A DNA stretch of 64,000 nucleotides from Chlorophyllum brunneum (lineage: Eukaryota; Basidiomycota; Agaricomycetes; Agaricales; Agaricaceae): contig OY756145.1 in NCBI GenBank assembly GCA_963576785.1, positions 248,001 to 312,000 of the forward strand, given 5' to 3'. Below, piece after piece: positions 35,701 through 47,500 of the stretch (the stretch's first letter is position 1; each line of letters starts with the position of its first letter). The notes under the pieces are model-generated. The model ran no database searches. It was not told the DNA's origin and was given only the letters and a program-made list of their open reading frames with translations. The translations under genes and the position numbers were made by a program.

Positions 35701-36183
35701 CATGTCTTGGGAAGACAAGGAAGAATGGAAAGAGTTGCACCTGTCATTGGGAGACAAATTGATCGAGAGCCCAGCCATTCAAGTCCACGCTCAAGTGCCT
35801 AGACACACACACACGCCGCTGTGTACTGCTCATACTCCGTTTCGAATGTTTGAGTTTTTTTCTTCTCATTCCCGCCAGTACCTACGAGAGCGGCTTCTCT
35901 CCATTCCCACTATATCTTCACACGCACACCTCGGTGAAATAATAGCTTCCTATCTAATCGTTTGGGTATAAGAACCAAGTGACCGAAACACAAGGGTCGC
36001 AGAATGCTGTAGGATAATATCAACGTGGTGATACCCGCACAGTGGGAGTCACTCCCACTTGTGCTCAATTGGGGACAAAAGTAGTGCTCTGCTCACAGGC
36101 ATTCACTGCTTGTATGATTGATCAATACCTTTCATCCATTGAAGGCTGTGTGTATGCTGTTTCCACCCTACACCGCCGTGCAC
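29785..36183. other. Long gene-poor region
   Basis: I could not support any gene in these 6.4 kb. Frames are short and lack domains. Simple sequence includes an A-rich run passing into AG repeats near 35103-35120 and a short CA run near 35806-35817. A coding-like stretch near 35695-35790 (GMSWEDKEEWKELHLSLGD) has no supporting neighbours. CpG dinucleotides are common throughout. Confidence 0.4.
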
Positions 36184-37390
36184 CTATCGTGAGAGCAAAC
36201 GTGTCGCTGAACAACAGCCTATCTCAAAAATAACCAGCGTGTCTTTCCAAATGTTGAAGTCTTCATTATGGATGTCACGATGGATTATCATCAAGATGGA
36301 TGCCTTGCAGGGCGCAGACATCATATTATCAAGATAACGAACTATGAATTCGCTACAGTAGGGGACTACTGATGAAGAGTAGGGTAAATCGGGTCGGTGA
36401 TTAATAATGGGTAGCAGTAAGTTTTCGGCTGATGATGACGCTGATGAAGATGTGGTAGCAAGCGTGATGTGTGAATGAAAAGTGTGAGTAGTGATGATGA
36501 GAGATGAAGGAAACGAAGCGAAACATGAGAAAGGTAAGCAAGGGAACATCAAGACAAGAATATCGTCGACTGCTGCGGACAAGAGCCTTGTTGTTTGACC
36601 CGTCTCCCCCTCGACCTCGGTCTCGTGAAAAATGTTGCATATCAGGTGATATTGGGATGGGACCGTGGTGGAGAGAATGGAGACGTTGGGAAAGAGTGTG
36701 ATCGAGACCACACAGAAGCCGGTGACGGACAACGAGGAAACGGAAGGCCAAAATTGCGTAAGCCGGAAAGGGGGAAATACAAGAAAAACATATGCGAGTG
36801 TGAGAGAGATGGTAAAAAAATTGTGCGCATGCGTGTGGGAGAATACAGGTTGAGGAAAATGTGTGTGTGGGTGAATGGTTGCATGAGAAAAGAGACCGTA
36901 AGCCAGTTGTCGTCGCGAGTTGATGATATTGAAAATGATGCAAGTCATTACTTGGAGTTGTGGGGCCTCCTTGGTGGTGTGCGAAGAAGCATGCGGAGAT
37001 GGTGACGATGGGTGTAATAAGTTATGGAACAAGAACCAAGTAGAGTGCCACTCGGGGAATGAACGGTCGGTCGAGGATCCGGTCCTCGACGAACAGGGCC
37101 ACGAGGTATCAGGGCCACTACCACCGCGAGAACTTGAACCATCCCCGTCAAAATATAGAATGGGAAAGGGACAGTGTCACTCGGGGTCCTGTGTCCAATG
37201 GTTGTCGCAAAGGGAGATAGCGGCGTTCATTTTTGGAAGGCAGTGCGATGTACGGGAGGCGTGTATGTGTCAAATGCATCGTGGTGTGTTGGGATGTCGA
37301 GGCATGGGATAAAATGTTGTCGAGTGGAATTGCGAGAGTCCGTCATGGTGTCAACTTGTTACGTTTGAGTGGAGTCATAAGCCGTTTCGT
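36184..37390 (-). other. Gene-poor stretch with a protein-kinase-like remnant
   Basis: On the minus strand near 36300-36195 the reading IIHRDIHNEDFNIWKDTLVIFEIG has the layout of a kinase catalytic loop (HRDxK..N) followed by the DFG segment, but the Lys, Asn and Asp positions read His, Asp and Glu. The frame continues for 282 codons overall, yet the rest is His/Ser/Thr-rich and unlike a kinase. It may be a scrap of a dead kinase gene or chance resemblance. Nothing else was recognised. Confidence 0.25.
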
Positions 37391-38115
37391 TCATTCAAAT
37401 GCATATTCCACTGCAGCGGAGCATGCCTCGTTGGCATTAGCGTCGGTACCATGCTGTCGCAAGCTCTGCTCCGTGTCAAAGGATGCATCACAGGCAGGAC
37501 ACGAGTGAAGCCCCAGGGAAGACACACTGGACGGGGCGATGGAGCGTGAGCGTTTTGACGATTGTGATGCCTATAGAGGACAACATTCAGCACGATCGTC
37601 TCCATGGTTTGTAGATTGATGAACGTACCATATCATCATCATCCAAGGACAATTTCCGCTTTAGTGACGACGGTAGTGTAGGCTCTGGGGTTGACGATCA
37701 GTCTCGATCCCTAGTCAACAACTCACAACTCACCTGAAAGCGTTGCACTAAGGTGTGCGGAAAAGTTCTCGCGCCAAGCGAGAATGCGTTTCATCCGCAG
37801 GGAGTATGTATCAGTGGGCGATGTGCGGGGATCCTGAGCCTCTTCTTCCTCAGAAGAGCAGTAGGACTCGCAGACCTCCTCTTCGTCGTCATCGAGGTCT
37901 TCGTCCCATGACTCGGAATAGGACGATGAGGAGACATATGATGAGGATGAGTTGATTACAGAGGCTAGGTGTCTGGGTGGGGGCGGTGGCGCCTCTACCA
38001 GCTGGATAATCTGGACGGTGTGCTGCTGCTGGACATAGACCTTGTTGTGGTCGTACTTGTCCTGGGGGAGGTAGTGGTGGGCGTCGAGGGCGATGAGGGG
38101 CATGTCGTGGAACAT
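37391..38115 (-). CDS. Fungal protein with a single C-terminal zinc-finger-like motif
   Basis: Three exons (38115-37734, 37684-37629, 37570-37391) give at least 205 residues. The N-terminus (MFHDMPLIALDAHHYLPQDK) is followed by a proline run, then a Ser-rich and acidic region (DEDLDDDEEEV). A helical RMKRILAWRENFSAHL segment precedes a Lys/Arg and Ser-rich linker (SSKRKLSL, QSSKRSRS) that could be a nuclear signal. The end carries C-x2-C-x12-H-x9-C (from CPAC to NEAC), then EYAFE and the stop. The H-to-C spacing is longer than in classical C2H2 fingers. Role unknown; a nuclear protein is likely. The true start may lie in an upstream exon because in-frame coding-like sequence (QTLPNA) precedes the first ATG after a good acceptor. 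Confidence 0.75.
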
Positions 38116-38724
38116 GGCGTTGGGGAGAGTTTGGACTGTGAGGACAGACTTTGGACGACCATTATATCGCGTTTCCTGTCACACCGTCACACTCCTAATC
38201 CGGCCATCCTCCGCAGATCGATCATCGCCAGATCACCTCCGAAGCCTTCCCCAGGCGAGATCCACACCTCCCCGATCCATTCCCACACCAATCGAGATCC
38301 AGCCCGCCGTGACCATTCCCCTAGGTCACACCCGTCACCTTCTCACTGCACACCCGTCGCGGGCGGCTTCATCGTCAGCCTGCACTCCTCTCAGCCACCT
38401 CTCCCCCGGCGCTAGAATGCCCCTTCTGGGTGTGCCAAGCTCGCAACAAGCTTTTCATTCATATCACCCAAGCATTACACATCCGTCCTACAACACACTA
38501 TACTCGACGGGTAGAAGATTAAAAAAAACAGACACACAACAAGAACAAAACATGCTGTCTCAACCTTCCCATGTCTCCCTACGTCCCGGTCCTCCACGTT
38601 CCCTCCCACGTACTCCATTTTTGCATTCTGCCTCGCACTCCGAGATGCCTCCGTGATAGCGACAGCAAGCAAGAAAAGAATCAGACAGAAAAAACTCCAA
38701 CGACACCGAAAGTCACGAATGACC
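38116..38724. other. Intergenic region between zinc-finger gene and MKT1
   Basis: Upstream region of the zinc-finger gene and downstream region of MKT1, both on the minus strand. A first exon of the zinc-finger gene may lie near 38155-38280. No other gene supported. Confidence 0.4.
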
Positions 38725-41587
38725 TCACGGCCGCATCGGCGCGAGCCATGCTTCCGCTGCCTCGAACTGGTCAATCAGCTCGCGTAGCACCTGCCCCTCA
38801 GAATGTAACTGTCGCATTGCTGTAAGAGCCTAGTAGTCATCCCAATTAGCCAATCAATATCCCTCCTATGCGAGATAGCAACGCCACTCACAATATCCCA
38901 GAACCTGAATCCACGCTCAACCTCCAACTGTGGGCCTTTCACACCAGGGAAGGTTTCCTCGCACATTTCCAAAGCGAGAACTTTCGCCTCCTTGACTCCC
39001 TCTGCGTTAGGGTCTCTTACCCGCTGTCCACGGTTGAGATGCGTCAACGCATCCAGGTACACCTTTGCCAATACTCCAAATCCAGTATTGACCTCCGTCT
39101 GGAATGGTAACGACAGTGAAATATCCAAAAGATCATCCCTGGGTCGTCGTGCATCGTTCCGCAGCAACATGTTCAGCGTTGTCACTTCTAAAAGCGTACG
39201 AAGCGATCTCGTGAGAGAGCGCACGAACGAATTAAACACCAGCAACTCCCGCGAAAGCGGTGCTGACCAAGGTTGAGGCTATAGAAAAAAGAAATCACGT
39301 CCCCAAATATAGAATATCCGATTAATCAACCGTCCCACGTTAGTTCGTCAGTTGCTATTAGGTTACCGACAACGTGGAACAGCTCACCAAAAAATTCAGC
39401 GGAACGATGCTAAGCACCCTCATCACAAGGAGCATACACGACTTCTCGTCATCTACCACCCGGTCGGTGTCCAAAACAGTAGAATATCCCAGGCAAGAGG
39501 GAAAACCGATGATGATCACACAAGGCGAAGCACAAGGGGAACAGCATGAAAACGCGAATCAGCTTCTCTGACAATTGAAAAGACAACCGCCGTGAGAACT
39601 CTCTCAGCAAAAACTACACGTACCGTTTCCAAAACTCGGGCCTCCAGAGAATGCACGGTTACTCCACAAATGGCCGTGCATTACTCCTGCCCGTACCAAT
39701 TCCAGGAACAGATATAATGGGTCTTGGAATTTATCGTTCAACCGCGCCTGTCGCAAAGCAACATACATTGCACGTGCCAATGGCGAGTGCATATGTGTGT
39801 TCAATAAGAACCTACAAACGGTCCAAACGTGAAAATCGGCACATAGACGCCGGAGGAAATGTATTACACACCCTCTCAGTTCCAAAAATCGCCAGATAAC
39901 ATTCGCAACGATCTCATCTTTCTTCTCAAGCGGAGCTGTCGTCTTCATTTTAGTGCGTTGAGCAAATTTGTCAGACGAGGTCGCTCCTAGACAGAGCGCG
40001 AAATCAATTGTAGATGACTAAAATCAATCAATCAGCCACCGCACTCATCATCGACATGATTGCGAACTCACATTTTGTCTCCTCAGTTCATCCTCCACCA
40101 CTGGATACGGAACATTCCACCCAGTTACTCGCTCGGCCAACTGCGTTGTTTGGGCTGTGTTGTGCGAAATCGCCTTCTGACCATGAGGAGAAGGTTGATC
40201 GAACCAGAAATACCCTGATACCGTTTTCTTTCCCCAGAAGTTATGCAACACGCTGCTGATGAGAGCCAACGCAGTCGCACGAGGCCCAGTCTGCCCATCG
40301 GTAATTACCTCCTTCACGAACCGCTTATATTCATTTGTTTCCCCATTGTCTAGAGGGGGATTTTCAACGATCTGGCCCGTGGTAAGCCAAATGAGCGCTT
40401 GTGGACTCATGAGGCCTCGCGACAGGTAAAAATAGACTTCATCGGGGAGGCGGTGGGTGAAAACCTCATGGAGATCGCTGGGGATATCAGCTGTTGTGGG
40501 ATGATGTTGGCCGTGGTGGCCACCGGCGCCACTTGTTCCAGGGGTTGGATTGCTAATAGCTAATGGTAGAGGCTGAACGACGCCTTCCGAGGTGAGGACG
40601 AGGGAATATTTGATCATGGCACGTGTACGTGCAAAGTGTTCAGCATAATGGATAGCTTTGACGGTGGGGTGTTCGCTGAACGCAGTTACGGTTGCATGGC
40701 CAGTCTTGTAGTACTTGACCATATCGACTGTGGCTTTGAGAGCTTGCTCATGAACGGAGGGAGGGAATGGAGGAGATTGATCGAACCCAACGAGGATCCC
40801 AATATCGAGAAATTGGTCCTCGATGACGCCAAGCTCTTGAGTAACTGAGCGTTTTGAGGCATATTGGAACGTGGGGGTGCCGGCGCTCAAGTCCAGCGAG
40901 ATGATAACTTTATCTACGCCGGGGTACAACATTGTTTCCGTTGGGCCATAGATTGAGTGAATATAAGACTTGGTGTGGCGTTGAAGGTAAATCAACTATA
41001 AAGGCCGAGGCACGCGATACATAACAACCAAGATCAGCTCGGCCTTAACCAAAATTGAAAAAAAAACGAACCTGGGCCCAAGCAACATAGGGAGCGATAA
41101 TGAATTCTACATTCCGATTTCTGAAGATTCTTAGAACCATTCGCCACATATCCCACTGGACGAGCCCATGTCGTCCCTCGAAAAGTTTTGTAGCAGCATC
41201 TTCCTGCCCAGATTCATACTTTGTCCACGCGTCCCGCCGGTCTCTACATCCCTCTGTATGCTCCAAAAGTTGGTTTCGTCCCCACTTTTTAACTGGTAGC
41301 AATCCAGGAAAGACGAATACGGGTTTGATACGCAATTTTTCGAGGACGCGCAGATCGGCTTCAATACGTTGTGCTAAGGCGAGAGGTAGACCGCCCGTTG
41401 CGGCGAGGAGGGGTTCCTTTGAGCTGGGACTTTCTAGAAGCTGTTGAAGGTAGTAGGCTGCGTCTATACCGAGCCGCGTGTCGGCCAGTGCACTCAGTTG
41501 TAGTGACTGTAGATGTTTGCGGTCATGCAGGTGGTCTGTGGGCAAATTGGTGCTATTGAGTAGGAAATTCGCGTTGTGAGCGGCCAT
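38725..41587 (-). CDS. MKT1: Post-transcriptional regulator Mkt1 (XPG-like nuclease fold)
   Basis: In yeast Mkt1 with Pbp1 binds and controls mRNAs, including HO and mitochondrial-protein messages. Seven exons (41587-41072, 40995-40072, 40017-39872, 39811-39624, 39452-39388, 39278-38892, 38829-38725) give 776 residues, in the usual family range, and all phases agree. The N-terminus has the XPG-N-like block LGIDAAYYLQQLL and RIKPVFVFPGLLPVKKW, then WDMWRMVLRIFRNRNVEFI. The middle contains the XPG-I-like SIYGPTETMLYPGVDKVI, and the C-terminal Mkt1 domains include EIVANVIWRFLELRG, HSPLARAMYVAL and LLVMRVLSIVPLNF. The expected second acidic residue cluster of active XPG nucleases is not evident, in keeping with a non-catalytic fold. 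The 171-base intron 39453-39623 is longer than the others. Confidence 0.92.
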
Positions 41588-44500
41588 CGCCCTTACTTTC
41601 GAGGTGCTTGATAGGCATTAGGGCGCTGCGGGCGTTCTCGCTGTCGTCAACGGTGAGCGCGGATAAGTCGTGGTCGTTGCCAGCAGCCTCGAAACGCAAA
41701 CAAGCCCAAGCTCTTGCTTATGTAATATGTATGTTCGCCCTGTGCATCGCGACTGATATTCTGTCTTTGTTACTTATGATGAGATGAGTCTAAACAGGCT
41801 TTGCTGAAGTTCCTCCAGGGGAACGGATTGAAAGCAAAAACTGGGATCCATCACGGGAATTTGCTTAATACGCACTGATTACTTTTGTCGCTCGAATACT
41901 ACGGGTTACGCTTATTTTCGTCTCGTTCTGGACCGCCGACAACCGTGTTAACGCACCCTGATGTGCGACTTTCTTGCTACCCGAAACGTGTTGCCAGTGG
42001 AAGCCGTAGATGGAAGACCCGCCTCGCTGGCAAACCATCCCCTTCAAGAAAGAGGCCCTGCCGTCCTAAGCCTTCTCTCGCTCCCACCTTTTCTGTCGTC
42101 TATCCGAATTACCTGGAATTATGAACCCGGTCAGCAGGTGTCCTCGTGCCATCTGCGGTGCCACTTCCGCTGCCAATCGCTTCCTTTTCCACTATCAGAT
42201 CGTCTCTTCGGAGTGCACAGATTTGGATTGTTGTTCTCACTGCCTCATCATGTTACAGCGCTCATCGTCGACGTAAATGACCCACTGTGACTGACCGCCA
42301 GCTGTTTCTCCTATTTTGCCGGACTTAACGATCAATTTCTCCGTAACTCAGTGCTAGACACTCGACTCCCCACGCCTCACATTGACCCTGCGCAATGGCA
42401 AAGGACCCGTGAAGGCACACCTGCATCTGCCATTATGTCGGACCCAGTGACCCAGCCTTGTCATCCGTTGGTATCGAAAGTTGCTTCATCACCCTTGGGC
42501 TTCTCTTGCCCATGTCACCCACGCTCGAGGATTCCGACTGACGGATAACCTGGGGTATCAGTTGACTTCCAGTCCGACGCTATTTTCTCGTCTGATACTC
42601 TCATGCTTGATACTCTCATGCTTGCGTGTGCTAGAGTCTTGGCAGTCGCGCTAGTGCTACCTGACAATGCGGACCGTGCTAGCATGCCCACTCACGGATA
42701 TATTTGTTATCTCAGCCAAGGCAATCTCGCTATTCTACCTGGCATCTTATATTGGCATATGGACACTTCTTCATATTGCCTCGCCCGTCTCATCTCGTCA
42801 CGAAGCAAGTTGGACGCACACTCCTCAATCCCATCATCAACATCACGACTGCTTCGAGTCTCGCTGTACTCATACATATCGGCGCTGTTTTTCCCATCGT
42901 CGATGAGGTGAAGCCCTCCCCAGACTTGCTATTTGTGCCGGTCAACGCAAACATCTGACAACTACCTTTCTCCACGACATTTCGCCGAGTAGTTCTCATT
43001 GTGGTGATCTTGTGGGGTGGCTCTGAGAGGAAATCCATGTCTCCTTATGTTCCCTCCAGTGTGTACGACCCGGAAGTATTCTCTCCGGGTCGTCCACGCG
43101 ATGTCTCCCTCCACGTTCTTTAGGCCAGATGCGGGATTTTATCGGAATTATTTGCGAGACAATTTGAACATCCCGACAATGTCTTGTTACCTTCATCGTC
43201 AATCTTATTAGTTTGTAAATATTCCCCACTATGAAACGACAGCTTCTTGGGCCGCAATGCTTTCCCCACAATTCAAAATGAAATCAGTGTCTGTAAATGT
43301 GATGGTCCTCTCGATCATCGCTGCGTTATCGGTTGTCATCGGTGAATAAGGACAACATACTTTCAAATATTCGCGTTCCTGTTCGACTGCATATCAAACA
43401 GGAACCAATCAAAATATAAGCTATGAATCAACCGATCGTTTGTGCAAATCAATATAAAAGGCCTCTACGCATCGCCACTCCTAATCAGGATATTATCCCT
43501 ATGACCTCCTACGGCCCCTGTGGTGATGCTGCACACCTTACATGGACCAGAAATACATCAGTGGCCATCCGGGCCGCAGGGTGGAACGCCGAATATTCAG
43601 CGGATCCTGGAAAAGAAACTGCAAACGCCCCTATCATTCTCTTACATGCCGAGTGAAAATCCCATAGCTATTTTGATCCGATAGCGTTGCAATGCGGCTC
43701 ACATCAAAACCACACGGCCAGCAACAACCGTGGAAGCCACGGATGGGTGGTGCAATTCAAAGAACTTCGACGATGGAGCTCCTGCTCACTAAGCAGAGGA
43801 TCCAGCGCAATAAACGAAGACGAAGCCCCTGACAAGGGAAGGATTTTGGTTAGGACCCAGAGTTTTTAAAGGGAAATTTTCTATTTATGATGATGTTTAT
43901 AGCGGGTCTCATTCCCACTCCTCGTAGGTATTTTGTCCGAACGATACATGGCATGGATCTCGTGTGGGTTATCCTAGTCTTCGAGTCTGGACCTAAACGT
44001 TTGAACCATGACAATGAAGACCGCCTATGGTATCACAACCTTCAAGCGCAATCAAGATATTCTGTGCTTGAGGTGGCGGATTCTAAGAACGAGTGAAAGG
44101 ATTAATACTCGTCAAAGAACCAATAACGTGGGAGAGCCGACCCTGGTGGCCGAAATTCTGGGCCAACTTTTTGAGAGCTATGGGGCTTATGCATTATGAT
44201 TGAGGCCAGTGAATAAGCCTGGTGTAACAGCAAGAGGATGCCCATGCTCATTCCCATATGGCACTTCTCGTGAATCTCATTGCACCGGCGCTTTCTGTCC
44301 AAGCAAGGATAAAGTAAACCCCACAATTCTCTCACAGGACGCTTTGTACCCACTGGCATCTGGTGGGTACCTTATGTTCGATAGATTAATTCAGAAAAAC
44401 CCGGAGTTGGGTCAGTGAATCACCAACTGTTTCCCATCTACCATGAGAACACTACTGAATACTATCAACCACTCATACATATCCATCTCACCTCAAAACC

Positions 44501-47500
44501 CGGACTTTCAAGGGGTGTAATGATATGATCAGGGCCACATCCCCCATCCACAGGTCAACCTCCTGATTGTATCAATACCAGTGAGTTAACACCATTGGGA
44601 CCCTCCGTCGATGAGATCACATGCAATACAAACTGCAGGGTCGCGGCTGCGATTGAAAGGCTGTCTCAGGCTTGAAGGGTTTGACCTGTCATGATGGGGT
44701 AATGCAACCGTCAAGGGAATTCCAACACGAGGCGTTCAAACCTGTGTTCGCGATTGTGCACCATATACTTACCTACGACCTATTTCTTTCAAGTGATGTG
44801 AACACTAAATGGGCGGGCTTATGCACCCATGACCGAGAGCCCTGTGTGTGCTCAATTTGACATTCATCTGATAGTCATATGAGTCGGCGCTGATGCACAG
44901 GTCGTCAACGGCTTCACGCTGAGGCTGCGTGGCGAGCCCAGACAGGAGAACTAGATGGCGGTGAATGTATATCAGTATTCTGTTTTAGTTTGCTATGATG
45001 AAATTGATGATGATAAGTGAGGGCAGGGTCGACAAGAGATTCGAACGATTTGCCGGAATAGGCTTCCCTTCCCAAAGGGGGAGAGTAAGCTATCTCACGT
45101 TTTGTCAGAACCAATCACCACTGAAACATCGAGGTTAAGTATGCAGTGTTAGAACGGAGAATCCAACGACACGCGTCTGGAGGTCTGAGCTCCGTTGCTA
45201 GCAACAACTCCACCGCGTTCGCTATTTTCGAAACTGGCAAGGTCGGTAGCAACAGGTCCCTGAGATTTAGGCATTCCATGGCTGCCCTGTTTGGTCACTA
45301 ATCTAAACGACAGGGATAAGCGGATGTGGTATAAAGATGTCGATCATGCATTGATTTGGAGGTTCCTCGGTCAACGTAAGCGAATGTTCTGTCACACTCC
45401 GGATCCGTCTAAAGAACAATACGTCAACAAGAACATCTAGAGAAACTGGTGCGTTCCGAATGATCGGTCATGCGACAGGTAGGAAAACGTTAATATAACC
45501 GACCAGACCAATGAATAGGTCGTCAAGTCCGCAATCTCATAGGTTGATCATGAATCAGTGATATGTGACATTGATTGGATAAATCGTGGGAAGATGCGCG
45601 ATCGCCTTTCGACACCGCCATGTCATCATTCCAATTTCACAGTAACAAGTTCTCATTCTGATGGATTAAGTATTATGTACGCCGAAATTCTGTCAACAAC
45701 TCTTAGGGTTGCACTAGGAACCTGGGAGTTTTCCTTCTTTATTTGTACCAGAAAGAGAAAGGACACCTGACGACGAACCCCGCCTACCCCTTTAGCGATC
45801 CAGGACGGTGACGTGATATTGCGTTTTCACTGATGTAATATTGCCCAAAAGGAAGCATTTGACGGATTACATCGGGGCTGAGCTCTGTCGTAGGGTAAAC
45901 CCACGTCCATTGTGTACTGAAGCTTACAGAGGTCGATGTTGATAAACTCTATTATCAAAATGGCATTCTCAACCTGTCCCAACCAGCTGACTGCAGCAAC
46001 GTAATGTATCCCATCAATATGGTCGACTGTGAAGCAGTCCAGAAGGTCAGATAACACCTCACGCGGTAGTTTCGGTGTTGACTGTATCGAGGGTGTTCGT
46101 TTGCAGATGGCGTGGGCTCGGACACATTGCACACATACCCACATCCCTGACTTGGACCTGAACCAGGAACATGGGATTGAAGGTTGGTTGGTTCAGGTCT
46201 GTTGCACTCAGCGTAAGCAAAATACGGTGAACGTGTATGATATTACTTTCCTCAGGAAAAGCCTTGGGAAAGCTAGAGTGATCCTATCATCCAAGTCACC
46301 GGAACCATGTCCACGCGCACAGGGCTGCAGACATAACGCTATCGTGCGTTGCTCTACCTTTTTCTCAGGCAGCTCGGCATGCCGGGTGAGTACCAGCTCA
46401 CACGAGCGAGAGTCACAGCTAAACACAAGCTCGTACCGACGCTCAGGATAACAGGACATGAATAGAAAGCGATTCTGTGTGGTTTCGCACTCAAACACCC
46501 GTAAATCCCCGTCACAGACCTTGGAACCAACTTGGATCGCATCCTCCAGACCAATATATTGCGCCTGAGATTCTGACAGTTGGCAATTATCCCCATAAAT
46601 TCAAGGTTAGACTCGCTTGGGATAAACGTGTAACCTCCACTACAGCGCAAACTCGTCATATGTCCCTTCCTGGAGAAAGGTTAACACAGGAACCTGAGCG
46701 AGGCTCCAGTCTTCAATCAAACAAAAGGAGTAAATCAAAAAGTTGCAGTGCCTAGTCTACGAGGATCGCACGGGAGCAAGCGTGGGGACTCAATCTTCCA
46801 AGTGGGTCGCTATTTCGGGGCTAACTTCGAACCACAACACCGGAACGCCGCAAATTATCAATCTACTCAGCCAGGCCTTTCCAGTTTCCCGTATATTGCG
46901 GACGTCATATATCGTGGCTGAGGTACCAGGTTCTGCGCATTAATCCCAACCTCTTGGGATCAGCGCTTTGTGAAAAGTCACGCTGCCGTCTGTTACAGAT
47001 GGACCCTCTGACCAGAGCACATCGCAGCTGACTCCCTCTGGTTTTTCCGGAATGTTAAAGGTTCTTGCTCATGATATGTCTGTCGGTGCGTAGACGCCTG
47101 CAATCTCACATGGCGCCACCCATCACTGAACTTGGCCTAGATCCTATCTCAACATCGGAAGAAGCAGGAGACGCACTAATGAGGTCCAGAAGAGTCCAAT
47201 CGAATACAACTTTAAAGTAGGTGGTAATCCATCGTATTCGTTTCCGTCTAGACTTTTGGATGGCAGAACAGACGTCAAAATTATACACCTGGGTTCCTCG
47301 TGAATGCCATAAGGCCCTCAACACGCGGCAAATGAAACTAGCCGTGGCAAAAACTCTTGATAAGAGCGGAGCTCTTGACGTTGCAGCCCAGTCACGCCTG
47401 GGAAGTTTACTGATATCAGCGGGTTCGCCACAGGGATGGCGAAAGGGAGGAAGACACGTCAATCTATAGACAAGCCACAAAATGGGTCACAAGGAGGTCA

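Noticed and set aside
36184..37032. 282-codon open frame on the minus strand
   Set aside because: Apart from the kinase-like scrap at its end, the composition is His/Ser/Thr/Pro-rich and the opposite strand is also open; no domain, promoter or introns.
47106..47480. Overlapping open frames on both strands
   Set aside because: Neither strand shows a family or splice-consistent extension; likely chance.
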